NCBI GenBank assembly: GCA_017744355.1
Contig: JAGIBK010000006.1
Coordinates: 62,001 to 126,000 of the forward strand
Direction of reading: 5' to 3'
DNA length: 64,000 nt
Origin: a bacterium
GTDB taxonomy: Bacteria; Cyanobacteriota; Sericytochromatia; S15B-MN24; UBA4093
In this document: in pieces, positions 34,991 through 43,288 of the stretch
How positions within the stretch are numbered: the stretch's first letter is position 1
Layout of the letters: every line of letters begins with the position of its first letter
The notes under the pieces: model-generated
What the model saw: only the letters and a program-made list of their open reading frames with translations
Databases searched by the model: none
What the model was told of the DNA's origin: nothing
Position numbers and translations under genes: made by a program

Positions 34991-35503
34991 TTGAAACGCG
35001 CCTCCCTCTCCGTTGCCCTCCTGGTCTTGCTGCTTTCCGGCTGCGGCGCCGCCCCCACCGCCCCGAAGGGCGCGGATGATGCCCGCACGACCGCCCAGTC
35101 CGTCGCGACCGTCACCAAGGCGGTGAAGGCCTACTTCCAGGCCAAGTTCGACATGCTCGACGTGGACCACTCGGGGCTCGTGACCAAGGCCGAGGCCATC
35201 TCGGTCGGCCTCGATCCCGAGGGCTTCGACGCCTACGACGCGGACGGCAACGGCACCCTGACCCTGGGCGAGTTCGCTCCCCCGCATGCAATCGAGGCCA
35301 TCGTCACCACCATCCGCCAGACGGCCGCTGCCGAGTTCAAGCGGATGGACGTGAACGGCGATCGCGCCCTCTCGGCCGAAGAGATGGCTCAGGCCGTCGC
35401 CCTCCCCTTCGCCATGTGTGACGCCAACCGCGACGGCAAGGTCACCGCCAGCGAGTTCGAGAACGCCTTCGCCCTGGTCACGACCAAGGGCACCTCGCGC
35501 TAA
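34991..35503 (+). CDS. EF-hand lipoprotein (four motifs)
   Basis: A 170-residue lipoprotein. Start is TTG, preceded by AAGGAG; the signal ends in LLSGC. The mature part has four EF-hand-like loops: DVDHSGLVTKAEA, DADGNGTLTLGEF, DVNGDRALSAEEM and DANRDGKVTASEF, all with the D-x-D/N-x-G spacing needed for Ca binding. It is likely a calcium-binding envelope protein. A longer relative lies at 52304-53056. Partners unknown. Confidence 0.82.
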   Translation: MKRASLSVALLVLLLSGCGAAPTAPKGADDARTTAQSVATVTKAVKAYFQAKFDMLDVDHSGLVTKAEAISVGLDPEGFDAYDADGNGTLTLGEFAPPHAIEAIVTTIRQTAAAEFKRMDVNGDRALSAEEMAQAVALPFAMCDANRDGKVTASEFENAFALVTTKGTSR

Positions 35504-35510
35504 GCGCCAA

Positions 35511-38048
35511 TCAAACGCCTCCTGAATTCCCCCTGCCCCCTGCCGAGCGATAGAACTGCCGCTTCGCAAGCTCCGCGAGCAGCAGGTATGCCGCCGTGAT
35601 CCCCAGGATGCTCAAGAGCAGGCTCAGCGGCAGCGGGGTGAAGCCCAGCGCGCGGGCAAGCGGCGAGTAGGGCAGCAACACGGCGATCGCGCAGATGCCG
35701 AACACGCTCAGGCGCAACCCGCGCCCCGCCGGATGGCGAAACGGCGAGCGACTCGTCCGGATCACGAAGACCACCAGGGTCTGAGTGAGCAGCGACTCGA
35801 CGAACCAGGCGGTGTGAAAGAGCGGCGCCGTCGCCCGGAAGGCCCAGAGCAGCAGCCAGAAGGTCAGAAAGTCGAAGATCGAGCTGATCGGTCCGAGCAC
35901 GACCATGAAGCGCTGGATGAAGCGAACGTCCCAGCGCCTCGGCTTGAGAAGAGCCTCCGGCTCCACCCGATCCCCCGGGATCGCGAGCTGCGAGAGGGCG
36001 TAGAGCAAGTTGTTCAGCAGGATCTGCATGGGCAGCATCGGCAGGAAGGGCAACAGCAAGGCCGCGCCCGCCATGCTGAACATGTTGCCGAAGTTGGAGC
36101 TGATGGCCATCAGGATGTACTTGATGACGTTCGCGAAGCTGCGACGCCCCTCGAGCACCCCCTGGTGCAAGACCGCGAGGCTCCGCTCCAAGAGGATGAT
36201 GCTCGCCGCCGCCCGAGCCACGTCGACCGCCGAATCGACCGAGATCCCCACGTCCGCGTCGCGCAAGCAAGGCGCGTCGTTGATCCCATCCCCCAGGTAG
36301 CCCACCACGTGCCCGCGCACCTTGAGGGCGCGCAGCACCCTGATCTTCTGCTCGGGCGTCACCCGCGCAAAGACGCCTACCCGCTCGACGACCCACGGAA
36401 GGGCGCTCTCCCGGACCCGCTCCAGGTCCCGACCGAGCATTAACCGCCGTGCATCCAGCCCCACGGCCTCGCAGACGTGCCGCGTCACCCACTCGTTGTC
36501 CCCAGTGAGGATCACCACCCGGATCCCGTCCGCGGCGAGGGCCTTCAGGGCCGCCTGGGCGTCCGCGCGCGGGGGATCGTGGAAGGCCACAAAGCCGAGC
36601 AGGCAAAGATCCCGCTCGTCCTCGACCCCGTAGACGGGTTTGGCTTCGATCGAGCGCTCCGCGATCGCAAGCAAGCGTAGCCCCTGCTCGCTGAGACGCT
36701 TAAAGGTCGCAAGAGCCGCCTCACGCGCCGACTCATCCAGCGCCCGCTCTCGCCCCTCCTCACGATAAGAGGCCGAGACCGCAAGGACGGCCTCGGGAGC
36801 CCCCTTCGTGATGAGCACCGTTTCTCCGGCGCGGTCCAGCACCACCGACACGCGGCGCCGGTGGAAGTCGAAGGGGATCTCGTCGCGCTTCTGGCATGCG
36901 GCCGGCTCGGGGTGGGGCGCGCGCAGGATCGCCTCGTCCAAGGGGCTGCGGATCCCCGTCTCGTAGGTGCTGTTGAGCACCGCCGCGGCCAGGACCTCGG
37001 GGGCCTCGCGACCGAGAGGATCCACGCTCGCGGTAAGCGCCAGGACACCCTGGGTCAGGGTACCGGTCTTGTCGCTGCACAGCACGTCGATGCTGCCGAA
37101 GTTCTCGATGGCCTGGAGCTGCTTGACGATCACGTGCTTCTGAGCCATTCGCATGGCGCCCCGGGAGAGCGTGACGGCGATGATCATGGGCAGGAACTCG
37201 GGCGTCAGGCCCACCGCGAGCGCCAGCGAGAACATGAAGGCTTCGGCCGGCTCGCGCTTGAGCAAGGCCAGCACGAAGAAGACGAAGAGCACCAGGGCGA
37301 TGACGACCCTCAGGATCATCGCGGAAAAGCCCGCAAGCCCCCGCTCGAACTCGGTCTGTGGCGGCTGAGCGGCAAGGTGCGCGGCAATGTCGCCAAAAGC
37401 GGTGGCTGTCCCCGTTTTCACGGCGATCGCACGGGCGGTGCCACTCACCACCGAGGTCCCCGCAAAGACCGCGTTCACGGCCTCGTCCAGGCCCACAGCC
37501 TCGCCAGAAAGATCGACGGCCCGCTTCTCGGCGGGCAGGGACTCGCCGGTCAGAGCCGCCTGATCGACGAAGAGGTCCTTGGCCTCGATGAGGCGCGCAT
37601 CGGCGACGAGCATGTTGCCCGCCGAGAGCAAGAAGACGTCACCCGGCACGACCTCTGTTGCCGGTATCGTTCGACACCGGCCGTCGCGCAGCACCTCGAC
37701 GCGAATGCCGACCTGGTGGCGCAGGGCCTCAGCCGCGCGCTGCGAGCGGTAGGACTGGAAGAAGTCCACTAGCACGCTCGCAAGCACGATCGTCACGATG
37801 ATGGCGGCGTCGAGCGCCTCGCCGAAGGCCCCGGAGATGATGGCCGCCGCGAGCAGGATCCAGACCAGGGGGTTCGCGAAGCGATCGAAGAACTGCCGGA
37901 GCACCCCCGCCCGCTCCGCGCGGGCCGGCAGGTTGGGCCCCACGCGCGAAAGCCGCGAGCGGGCCTCTTGCTCCGTGAGGCCGTCGGGCCCCGCGTCGAG
38001 CGAGGCGAGCAGCCCCGTCAAGGGCTGCAACCAGAACGGCTCGGTCAT
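35511..38048 (-). CDS. mgtA: Magnesium-transporting P-type ATPase, MgtA/MgtB type
   Basis: An 845-residue P-type ATPase of subclass IIIB. Markers are TGES (ALTGESLPAEKRAV), the phosphorylated Asp in CSDKTGTLTQ, and GDGINDAPCLRDADVG. The N-terminus, the CheW-free cation-ATPase N domain and about ten membrane segments are intact. MgtA imports Mg from the periplasm with the gradient. The gene is standard in length. No Mg riboswitch or leader peptide was seen: only 60 bases separate it from rsmD. It converges on the EF-hand gene. Confidence 0.88.
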   Translation of the reverse strand: MTEPFWLQPLTGLLASLDAGPDGLTEQEARSRLSRVGPNLPARAERAGVLRQFFDRFANPLVWILLAAAIISGAFGEALDAAIIVTIVLASVLVDFFQSYRSQRAAEALRHQVGIRVEVLRDGRCRTIPATEVVPGDVFLLSAGNMLVADARLIEAKDLFVDQAALTGESLPAEKRAVDLSGEAVGLDEAVNAVFAGTSVVSGTARAIAVKTGTATAFGDIAAHLAAQPPQTEFERGLAGFSAMILRVVIALVLFVFFVLALLKREPAEAFMFSLALAVGLTPEFLPMIIAVTLSRGAMRMAQKHVIVKQLQAIENFGSIDVLCSDKTGTLTQGVLALTASVDPLGREAPEVLAAAVLNSTYETGIRSPLDEAILRAPHPEPAACQKRDEIPFDFHRRRVSVVLDRAGETVLITKGAPEAVLAVSASYREEGRERALDESAREAALATFKRLSEQGLRLLAIAERSIEAKPVYGVEDERDLCLLGFVAFHDPPRADAQAALKALAADGIRVVILTGDNEWVTRHVCEAVGLDARRLMLGRDLERVRESALPWVVERVGVFARVTPEQKIRVLRALKVRGHVVGYLGDGINDAPCLRDADVGISVDSAVDVARAAASIILLERSLAVLHQGVLEGRRSFANVIKYILMAISSNFGNMFSMAGAALLLPFLPMLPMQILLNNLLYALSQLAIPGDRVEPEALLKPRRWDVRFIQRFMVVLGPISSIFDFLTFWLLLWAFRATAPLFHTAWFVESLLTQTLVVFVIRTSRSPFRHPAGRGLRLSVFGICAIAVLLPYSPLARALGFTPLPLSLLLSILGITAAYLLLAELAKRQFYRSAGGRGNSGGV

Positions 38049-38108
38049 GCCGCCAGTCTAGGCAAGGGCCGAGGCCCCGTCGAGATCAGCGGCGACGAGG
38101 TTCTCGGG

Positions 38109-38660
38109 CTACTTCGCCTCGCCGAGGCCGTACAGGGCGAGCTGCGCGAGGCCGTAGCGATAGACGCGCCGACAGACAGCCTCGCCCACCACTTCGGGCA
38201 GCGTCTCGCCCTTGGCATGCTCGAGCAGGACGACCGCGTCGGGAGCGAGCAGCCCGGGGCGCTGCAAGGCTGTGAGAAGCTTCTCCCAGTCCTCGGTGCG
38301 GTAGGGGGGATCCGCGATCACCACGTCGAAGGGGCCTTCGAGCGACGCCAGCTTGGCGTGGACCTCGCCGCGCTGGACCTGGACGCGATCGCCCACTCCC
38401 AGCGCCTTGAGGTTGTCGGCGATGACCAAGAGGGCCTCAGACGCCCGTTCGACCATCACCACGTCGCTCGCGCCGCGCGAGAGGGCCTCCAGCGCGATCG
38501 CCCCGCTGCCCGCGTACAGGTCGAGCACCCGGGCGTCGTGGATGCGCGGCCCCAGGATGTTGAACATAGCCCCGCGCACCATGCCGGTGGTCGGGCGGGT
38601 CAGCTCGCCGGTGAGGGTCTTGATTTTGCGCCCCCTGAGGGCGCCTGCGATGATCTGCAT
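38109..38660 (-). CDS. rsmD: 16S rRNA (guanine-966-N2) methyltransferase
   Basis: A 183-residue SAM-dependent enzyme that methylates G966 of 16S rRNA. Motif I is RVLDLYAGSGAIALEALSRG and the catalytic motif is VIADPPYRTEDWEK. The N-terminal MQIIAGALRGRKIKTL is typical. The start overlaps the end of recG by 1 base, so the pair is coupled. Complete and of usual length. Confidence 0.94.
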   Translation of the reverse strand: MQIIAGALRGRKIKTLTGELTRPTTGMVRGAMFNILGPRIHDARVLDLYAGSGAIALEALSRGASDVVMVERASEALLVIADNLKALGVGDRVQVQRGEVHAKLASLEGPFDVVIADPPYRTEDWEKLLTALQRPGLLAPDAVVLLEHAKGETLPEVVGEAVCRRVYRYGLAQLALYGLGEAK

Positions 38661-41275
38661 TAACCGATCCCAAGAAAACCGAGGTTGCTACGGAAGTGGC
38701 GGTACAGCTCCGCCTTGGCGTGAGGATGGCGCGAAAGATCAGGGTCGGCCGCGAGCAGCTCGAAGGACGCCTTGCGCGCGGCTTCCAGCAGGGCCGTGTC
38801 CTGCGCGAGGTCGGCGAGCATGAAGTCGGGCAGCCCACTCTGGCGGGTGCCCAGGAACTCGCCCGGCCCTCTGAGCTTGAGGTCCTGCTCGGCGATGACG
38901 AAGCCGTCGTTGGTCGCCACCATGACCTGCATGCGCTGCTTGGTGGCCTCGCTGCTCCCGCTGGTGACCAGGATACAATACGACTGCTCGGCACCGCGGC
39001 CCACCCGGCCGCGCAGCTGGTGGAGCTGGCTGAGGCCGAACCGCTCCGCGTTCTCGATCACCATGACCGAGGCGTTGGGCACGTCCACCCCCACCTCGAT
39101 AACGGTGGTCGCCACCAGGATGTCCAGCTCGTGGTCGCGGAAGGCACGCATGACCGCGTCCTTCTCGTCGGAGGGCATCTGGCCGTGCAAGAGACCCACC
39201 CGGTAGTCGGGGAAGACCTCGTTCTGGAGGTTCTGGGCCTCCTCGGTCGCAGCCCGGACGTTCTCCATCTCTTCCGACTGCTCGATGAGCGGGAAGACGA
39301 TGTAGGCCTGACGCCCGATTTCGAGCTCCCGGCGCACCAGCGCCCATGCGCCCTTGCGGCCCTTGCCCGTGACCCACGAGGTCTGGATGGGCTTACGACC
39401 GGGCGGCAATTCGTCGATGACCGACACGTCCAGATCCCCGTGCATGGTCAGCGCCAGGGTGCGCGGGATGGGGGTCGCCGTCATGGTCAGGACCTCGGGG
39501 TGGCGGCCCTTGGTGCGCAGGGTGGCCCGCTGCTTGACCCCGAAGCGGTGCTGCTCGTCGATCACGACCAGCCCCAGGTTCTGGAACTCGACGCTCTCTT
39601 GGATCAGGGCGTGGGTGCCCACCACGATGGGGGTGTAGCCACTGGCGATCGCCTTGAGGTACTGGTTGCGCTCGCGCTTGCCCTGCTTGCCCAGCAGCAG
39701 CGCGCACGGGATCCCCATGGGGGTCAGCCATTCGACGAACTTCTTGTAGTGCTGCTCGGCCAGGATCTCGGTGGGGGCCATGAGTGCCCCCTGGTAGCCG
39801 TTCTCGACCGCCACCAACAGGCTCAAGAGCGCGACCACGGTCTTACCTGAGCCCACGTCCCCCTGCACCAGGCGGTTCATGGGCTCCGCCGAGGCGAGGT
39901 CCGCGCGGACCTCGTCGAAGACCCGCTGCTGAGCGCCCGTGAGTTTGAAGGGCAGGTTTTCGAGCAGCTTGTTCGTCAATTCGCCGTTGGCGGGCAGCGC
40001 GATCGCCTCGGTGGTCTTGCGAAGCTGCGCGCGCCTGAAGCCGAGGCCCAGCTGGAGCCAGAAGAACTCCTCGAAGGCCAGGCGCCGGTGCGCCAGCTCC
40101 TTCTCCTGCATGGTTTTCGGGAAGTGGATGGCCTGGAGGGCCTCCCGGCGACCCAAGAGGTCGCAGCGCGAGACCACCTCAGCAGGCAGCGTCTCCTTGA
40201 TCAGCGGCCCGAAGGTTTCGAGCGCCACGTGCATCGACTTGCGCAGGCCCTTGAGGTGCAGGCCCTCGGTCAGCGGATAGACCGGGACGATGCGGCCCAC
40301 GTGCAGGGAGTCCGAGTCCTCCTCGCCGCCTTCTCCCAAGAGCTCGAGCTCGGGGCGATCGAAGAACAGCCGGCCCTGGTACTCGTCGTGGCGAGCCTCG
40401 CCGGACATGAGCACCTGGCCGCCGATGGGGAAGCGCTTCTTGAACTGTTCGAGCTGGAAGCGATTGGCCTTGCCCATGAACCAGCGCGCCGTGACCGAGC
40501 CGCTGCCGTCGGTGATGGTGACGGACATGATGCTCATGTTGGGCTTGCGGGGCGGGCTGAAGGCCTCGACCTTGCGGACGGTCCCCCAGACCGTCACCTT
40601 CTCGCCGACCTTGAGATCGCGGATCTTGGTCCGGCTCTGGTAGTCCAGATGCGTGCGGGGGTAGTGCCCGATCAGGTCGCGCACCGTGAGGATCCCAAGC
40701 TTCGCGAGCGTCTCGCCCATGCGCGGCCCGACACCCTTGACCCATTGGACCGCCTGGTCGAGCCCCTCGCCCGAAACGGGCTTGGCCGCTCTGGGGGCCG
40801 CGGTGCGGCCGGGCGCCTGCTGCACGGGCACGGCAGCTTGTGGGGTGGGCGCTGCGGGCTGCTGAACCTTAGCAGCGGCGGCCGCGGGCCGCGGGGTCTG
40901 CTGCATCCCATACTCGGGCGGCTGCTCGCGCACGCGCTGCGCCAGGCGCGACGCGTCGGCGGGGTTGAGCATGCCGGTCGGCGCATGAAGCGCGACCTCG
41001 GCGCGAGGCCCCGAGAGGTAGGGCAAGAGGGCGAGCATCCCGTCGACCAAGGTGGCCCGCTCGGGCGGCGTCAGGGCGTCATAGCGGGCAAAGCCGTCGC
41101 CCAGCTGAGAGAGCCGCGCACGCACCGAGGGATTCGGCATCAGGGTGAGGCGCAGGATCGCGAGTTGCTCGCAGACGAAATCCGAGAAGCGCGCCGTCTG
41201 CCCCTGCAGGTTGGGGTACTGGCGGCGCGCCTCGACGGTAAGCGCCTGTTGCAGCTTGGCGATCGACGTGGACAT
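38660..41275 (-). CDS. recG: ATP-dependent DNA helicase RecG
   Basis: An 871-residue helicase that remodels stalled replication forks. Residues about 180-330 are the wedge OB domain (MGETLAKLGILTVRDLIGHY). The helicase motifs include GDVGSGKTVVALLSLL, VIDEQHRFGVKQR and TATPIPRTLALTMHGDLDVS, and the C-terminal VIENAERFGLSQLHQLRGRV. An N-terminal extension of about 170 residues plus a Pro/Ala-rich linker (about 128-168) is present, as in cyanobacterial RecG. The ATG at 41275 is the best start, with GGAGGGC before it; starts at 41284 or TTG 41311 remain possible. Confidence 0.92.
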   Translation of the reverse strand: MSTSIAKLQQALTVEARRQYPNLQGQTARFSDFVCEQLAILRLTLMPNPSVRARLSQLGDGFARYDALTPPERATLVDGMLALLPYLSGPRAEVALHAPTGMLNPADASRLAQRVREQPPEYGMQQTPRPAAAAAKVQQPAAPTPQAAVPVQQAPGRTAAPRAAKPVSGEGLDQAVQWVKGVGPRMGETLAKLGILTVRDLIGHYPRTHLDYQSRTKIRDLKVGEKVTVWGTVRKVEAFSPPRKPNMSIMSVTITDGSGSVTARWFMGKANRFQLEQFKKRFPIGGQVLMSGEARHDEYQGRLFFDRPELELLGEGGEEDSDSLHVGRIVPVYPLTEGLHLKGLRKSMHVALETFGPLIKETLPAEVVSRCDLLGRREALQAIHFPKTMQEKELAHRRLAFEEFFWLQLGLGFRRAQLRKTTEAIALPANGELTNKLLENLPFKLTGAQQRVFDEVRADLASAEPMNRLVQGDVGSGKTVVALLSLLVAVENGYQGALMAPTEILAEQHYKKFVEWLTPMGIPCALLLGKQGKRERNQYLKAIASGYTPIVVGTHALIQESVEFQNLGLVVIDEQHRFGVKQRATLRTKGRHPEVLTMTATPIPRTLALTMHGDLDVSVIDELPPGRKPIQTSWVTGKGRKGAWALVRRELEIGRQAYIVFPLIEQSEEMENVRAATEEAQNLQNEVFPDYRVGLLHGQMPSDEKDAVMRAFRDHELDILVATTVIEVGVDVPNASVMVIENAERFGLSQLHQLRGRVGRGAEQSYCILVTSGSSEATKQRMQVMVATNDGFVIAEQDLKLRGPGEFLGTRQSGLPDFMLADLAQDTALLEAARKASFELLAADPDLSRHPHAKAELYRHFRSNLGFLGIG

Positions 41276-41351
41276 GCCCTCCATGGTAAGCGTTCGAACA
41301 AATGAGCGCAAGCCGCGAGCGAGGCTGAGCCCCGATCAGCCCGAAGGCCGA

Positions 41352-41380
41352 TTGACTCCTTGGGCGCGCCCCGGGACAAT
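41352..41380 (+). promoter_or_regulatory. Promoter of the exbB-exbD-tonB operon
   Basis: TTGACT (41352-41357), 17 bases, GACAAT (41375-41380). A T-rich stretch (TATAAAAATAG) lies just downstream. Confidence 0.65.
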
Positions 41381-41438
41381 AGACTGAGGTATAAAAATAG
41401 ATTCGGCATTAAATGCTCGCTTCAAGGAGGCCACCGCT

Positions 41439-42086
41439 TTGGAAATCACCCACCTGATGAAGGTCCTCGGCGCTTCGGGGGGCGAATGGGTCCTGTACCT
41501 GCTCATCGCCTTCTCCATGTTCTCCTTCACCCTGATCATCGAGCGCATCGCCTACTTCTTCGGCAACCGCGAGCGCACGGACGAGGTGCTCGCCGAGGGC
41601 ATCGCGGCCCTCTCGAACGGTGACCTCGGCCTGGCCGCCAAGAAGGCCAAGGGGCCCGTCGGTCGCATGTTCCAGACCGCGAGCGAAGCCTGGAACCTCG
41701 GCCCCCATCGCCTGCAGGCCGCCCTCTTGGCGCACCGCCTGCAGGAGAAGGCCGCCGCCGAGCGTGGCCTCGTCTACCTGGGTACCCTCGGCAACAACAG
41801 TCCCTTCGTGGGCCTCTTCGGGACGGTCCTCGGCATCATCAAGGCCTTCAAGGACCTCGCGACCGCGAGCAGCCAGGGCCCCTCGGTCGTCATGGCGGGC
41901 ATCTCGGAAGCGCTGATCGCCACCGCCGTCGGCATCATGGTCGCCATCCCCGCGGTCATGGCCTTCAACCTCTTCCAGCGCAAGATCCGCGTCCAGGACT
42001 ACCGCCTCGAAGAGGCCGCCGAGGCCATCCGCGCACTCGCGGCGGACCCCGCCCTGATGGCAGGGGGGCAGCATGCACGCCGGTAG
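41439..42086 (+). CDS. exbB: ExbB/TolQ-type proton channel protein
   Basis: A 215-residue membrane protein with three helices. GGEWVLYLLIAFSMFSFTLI (first helix), YLGTLGNNSPFVGLFGTVLG (second), and SEALIATAVGIMVAIPAVMA (third) are the MotA/TolQ/ExbB core. Start is TTG with AAGGAGG 8 bases upstream. It overlaps the next gene by 14 bases. ExbB surrounds ExbD and drives TonB with the proton gradient. TonB in the same unit favours ExbB over TolQ. Confidence 0.88.
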   Translation: MEITHLMKVLGASGGEWVLYLLIAFSMFSFTLIIERIAYFFGNRERTDEVLAEGIAALSNGDLGLAAKKAKGPVGRMFQTASEAWNLGPHRLQAALLAHRLQEKAAAERGLVYLGTLGNNSPFVGLFGTVLGIIKAFKDLATASSQGPSVVMAGISEALIATAVGIMVAIPAVMAFNLFQRKIRVQDYRLEEAAEAIRALAADPALMAGGQHARR

Positions 42087-42471
42087 CGACCAGGACGCCA
42101 TCGTCGACATCAACGTCACCCCCCTGGTCGACGTCACGCTGGTGTTGCTCATCATCTTCCTGGCCACCAGCTACATGATCGCCCAGCAGAGCCTCAAGGT
42201 GCAGCTGCCCAAGGCCAGCCAGACGGTCGCGACCGAAGCCCGGACCATCGCGGTGGTCGTCAAGGACTCGGGAGAGATCGTCCTGGACGGCCAAAGCATC
42301 GAGCCCAAGGCGCTGGTTTCGGCCCTCGAAGCCAAGAAGCCCGCCAAGGGCAACCTCCAGGTGGTGGTCGGCGCCGACCGCAACGTCATCCACGGACGCG
42401 TGGTCGAGGTCATGGACGCCGTGCGTCAGGCGGGCATCACCGACCTGGCCTTCGCCGTCGAGCGCCCCTGA
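42073..42471 (+). CDS. exbD: ExbD/TolR-type biopolymer transport protein
   Basis: A 132-residue protein with one N-terminal membrane helix. The segment IVDINVTPLVDVTLVLLIIF carries the conserved Asp in the helix (VDV) needed for proton use, and the periplasmic domain ends in a beta segment (GNLQVVVGADRNVIHGRVVE). It overlaps exbB by 14 bases and ends 1 base before tonB. Confidence 0.9.
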   Translation: MHAGSDQDAIVDINVTPLVDVTLVLLIIFLATSYMIAQQSLKVQLPKASQTVATEARTIAVVVKDSGEIVLDGQSIEPKALVSALEAKKPAKGNLQVVVGADRNVIHGRVVEVMDAVRQAGITDLAFAVERP

Positions 42472-42472
42472 G

Positions 42473-43288
42473 ATGGCCGCCCCTCCCCGCACGCGGATGC
42501 CCATGGTGGTCGCCGTCTCGGTCGGCGGCCACCTCCTGCTGGCCTTCTTCCTCATGCGCGTCCCCGTGGGCCAGGAGCTCGTCCGCAAGGTCATCCCCAT
42601 CCAGATGGTCCGGACCGAAGCCCCCAAACCCAAGCCACCCGAGCCCAAGCCGGAGCCCCCGAAGGCCAAGGTCAAGGGCGCGAGGCCGCAAGCCGCCAAG
42701 GCTCGCCCTGCCGCAAGCCGTCTCGCCCCTGCGAATACCCAGCCCGGCACCGGTGGGGCAGGCTTCGGCCTGAGCGCGGACGCAGGCGAAGGCGGTACCC
42801 TCGCCGTGCCAATCGGCGAGACCCTCGAAGCCGAGAGCACCGCGACGGCCTCTGCCGCGCCCCCCGCGCCCCTGGTGCTCGACGTCTCGGACGACACGCC
42901 ACTGGCGAGGGCCCTCGACAAGCTCCCGGCCCCGATCGGCAGCCTGCGCGTGGCCTATCCCGAAGTGGCGCGCCTTTCGGGCCAGAGCGGCAGCGCCGTG
43001 GTCGTGGCCTACGTCGAGGCCGACGGCCGCGTGACGAGCGCCGAGGTGGTGTCGAGTTCGAACCGCATCTTCGCCAAGGCCGCTATCGAAGCGGTGCGCG
43101 GCACCCGGTTCAAGCCCGCCGAGCGCGAAGGGATCAAGGTCGCGGCGAGCATCCGGGTTCCCGTCCGGTTCCAGCTCGCCGAGGCCAAGGTCGACGCCAC
43201 CATCGAGGCCGACGACGCCCCCGCCGCGCCAGCCGACGCGAGCCCCGACGCCACCGCCTCCCCTGCGACCACCGGAGCGACGCCCTGA
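42473..43288 (+). CDS. tonB: TonB energy transducer
   Basis: A 271-residue protein with one N-terminal membrane helix (VVAVSVGGHLLLAFFL), then a Pro/Lys/Glu-rich periplasmic rod (KPKPPEPKPEPPKAKVKGA) and a C-terminal TonB domain (GSAVVVAYVEADGRVTSAEV, then SIRVPVRFQLAEAKV). It links ExbBD to the outer-membrane receptor gene that overlaps its end by 1 base. The C-terminal tail past the domain (about residues 240-271) is Ala/Pro/Asp-rich and unusual. Confidence 0.9.
   Translation: MAAPPRTRMPMVVAVSVGGHLLLAFFLMRVPVGQELVRKVIPIQMVRTEAPKPKPPEPKPEPPKAKVKGARPQAAKARPAASRLAPANTQPGTGGAGFGLSADAGEGGTLAVPIGETLEAESTATASAAPPAPLVLDVSDDTPLARALDKLPAPIGSLRVAYPEVARLSGQSGSAVVVAYVEADGRVTSAEVVSSSNRIFAKAAIEAVRGTRFKPAEREGIKVAASIRVPVRFQLAEAKVDATIEADDAPAAPADASPDATASPATTGATP

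Noticed and set aside
35511-38108. A magnesium riboswitch or leader peptide before mgtA
   Set aside because: Only 60 bases separate mgtA from rsmD, and no structure of the M-box or mgtL type is visible.
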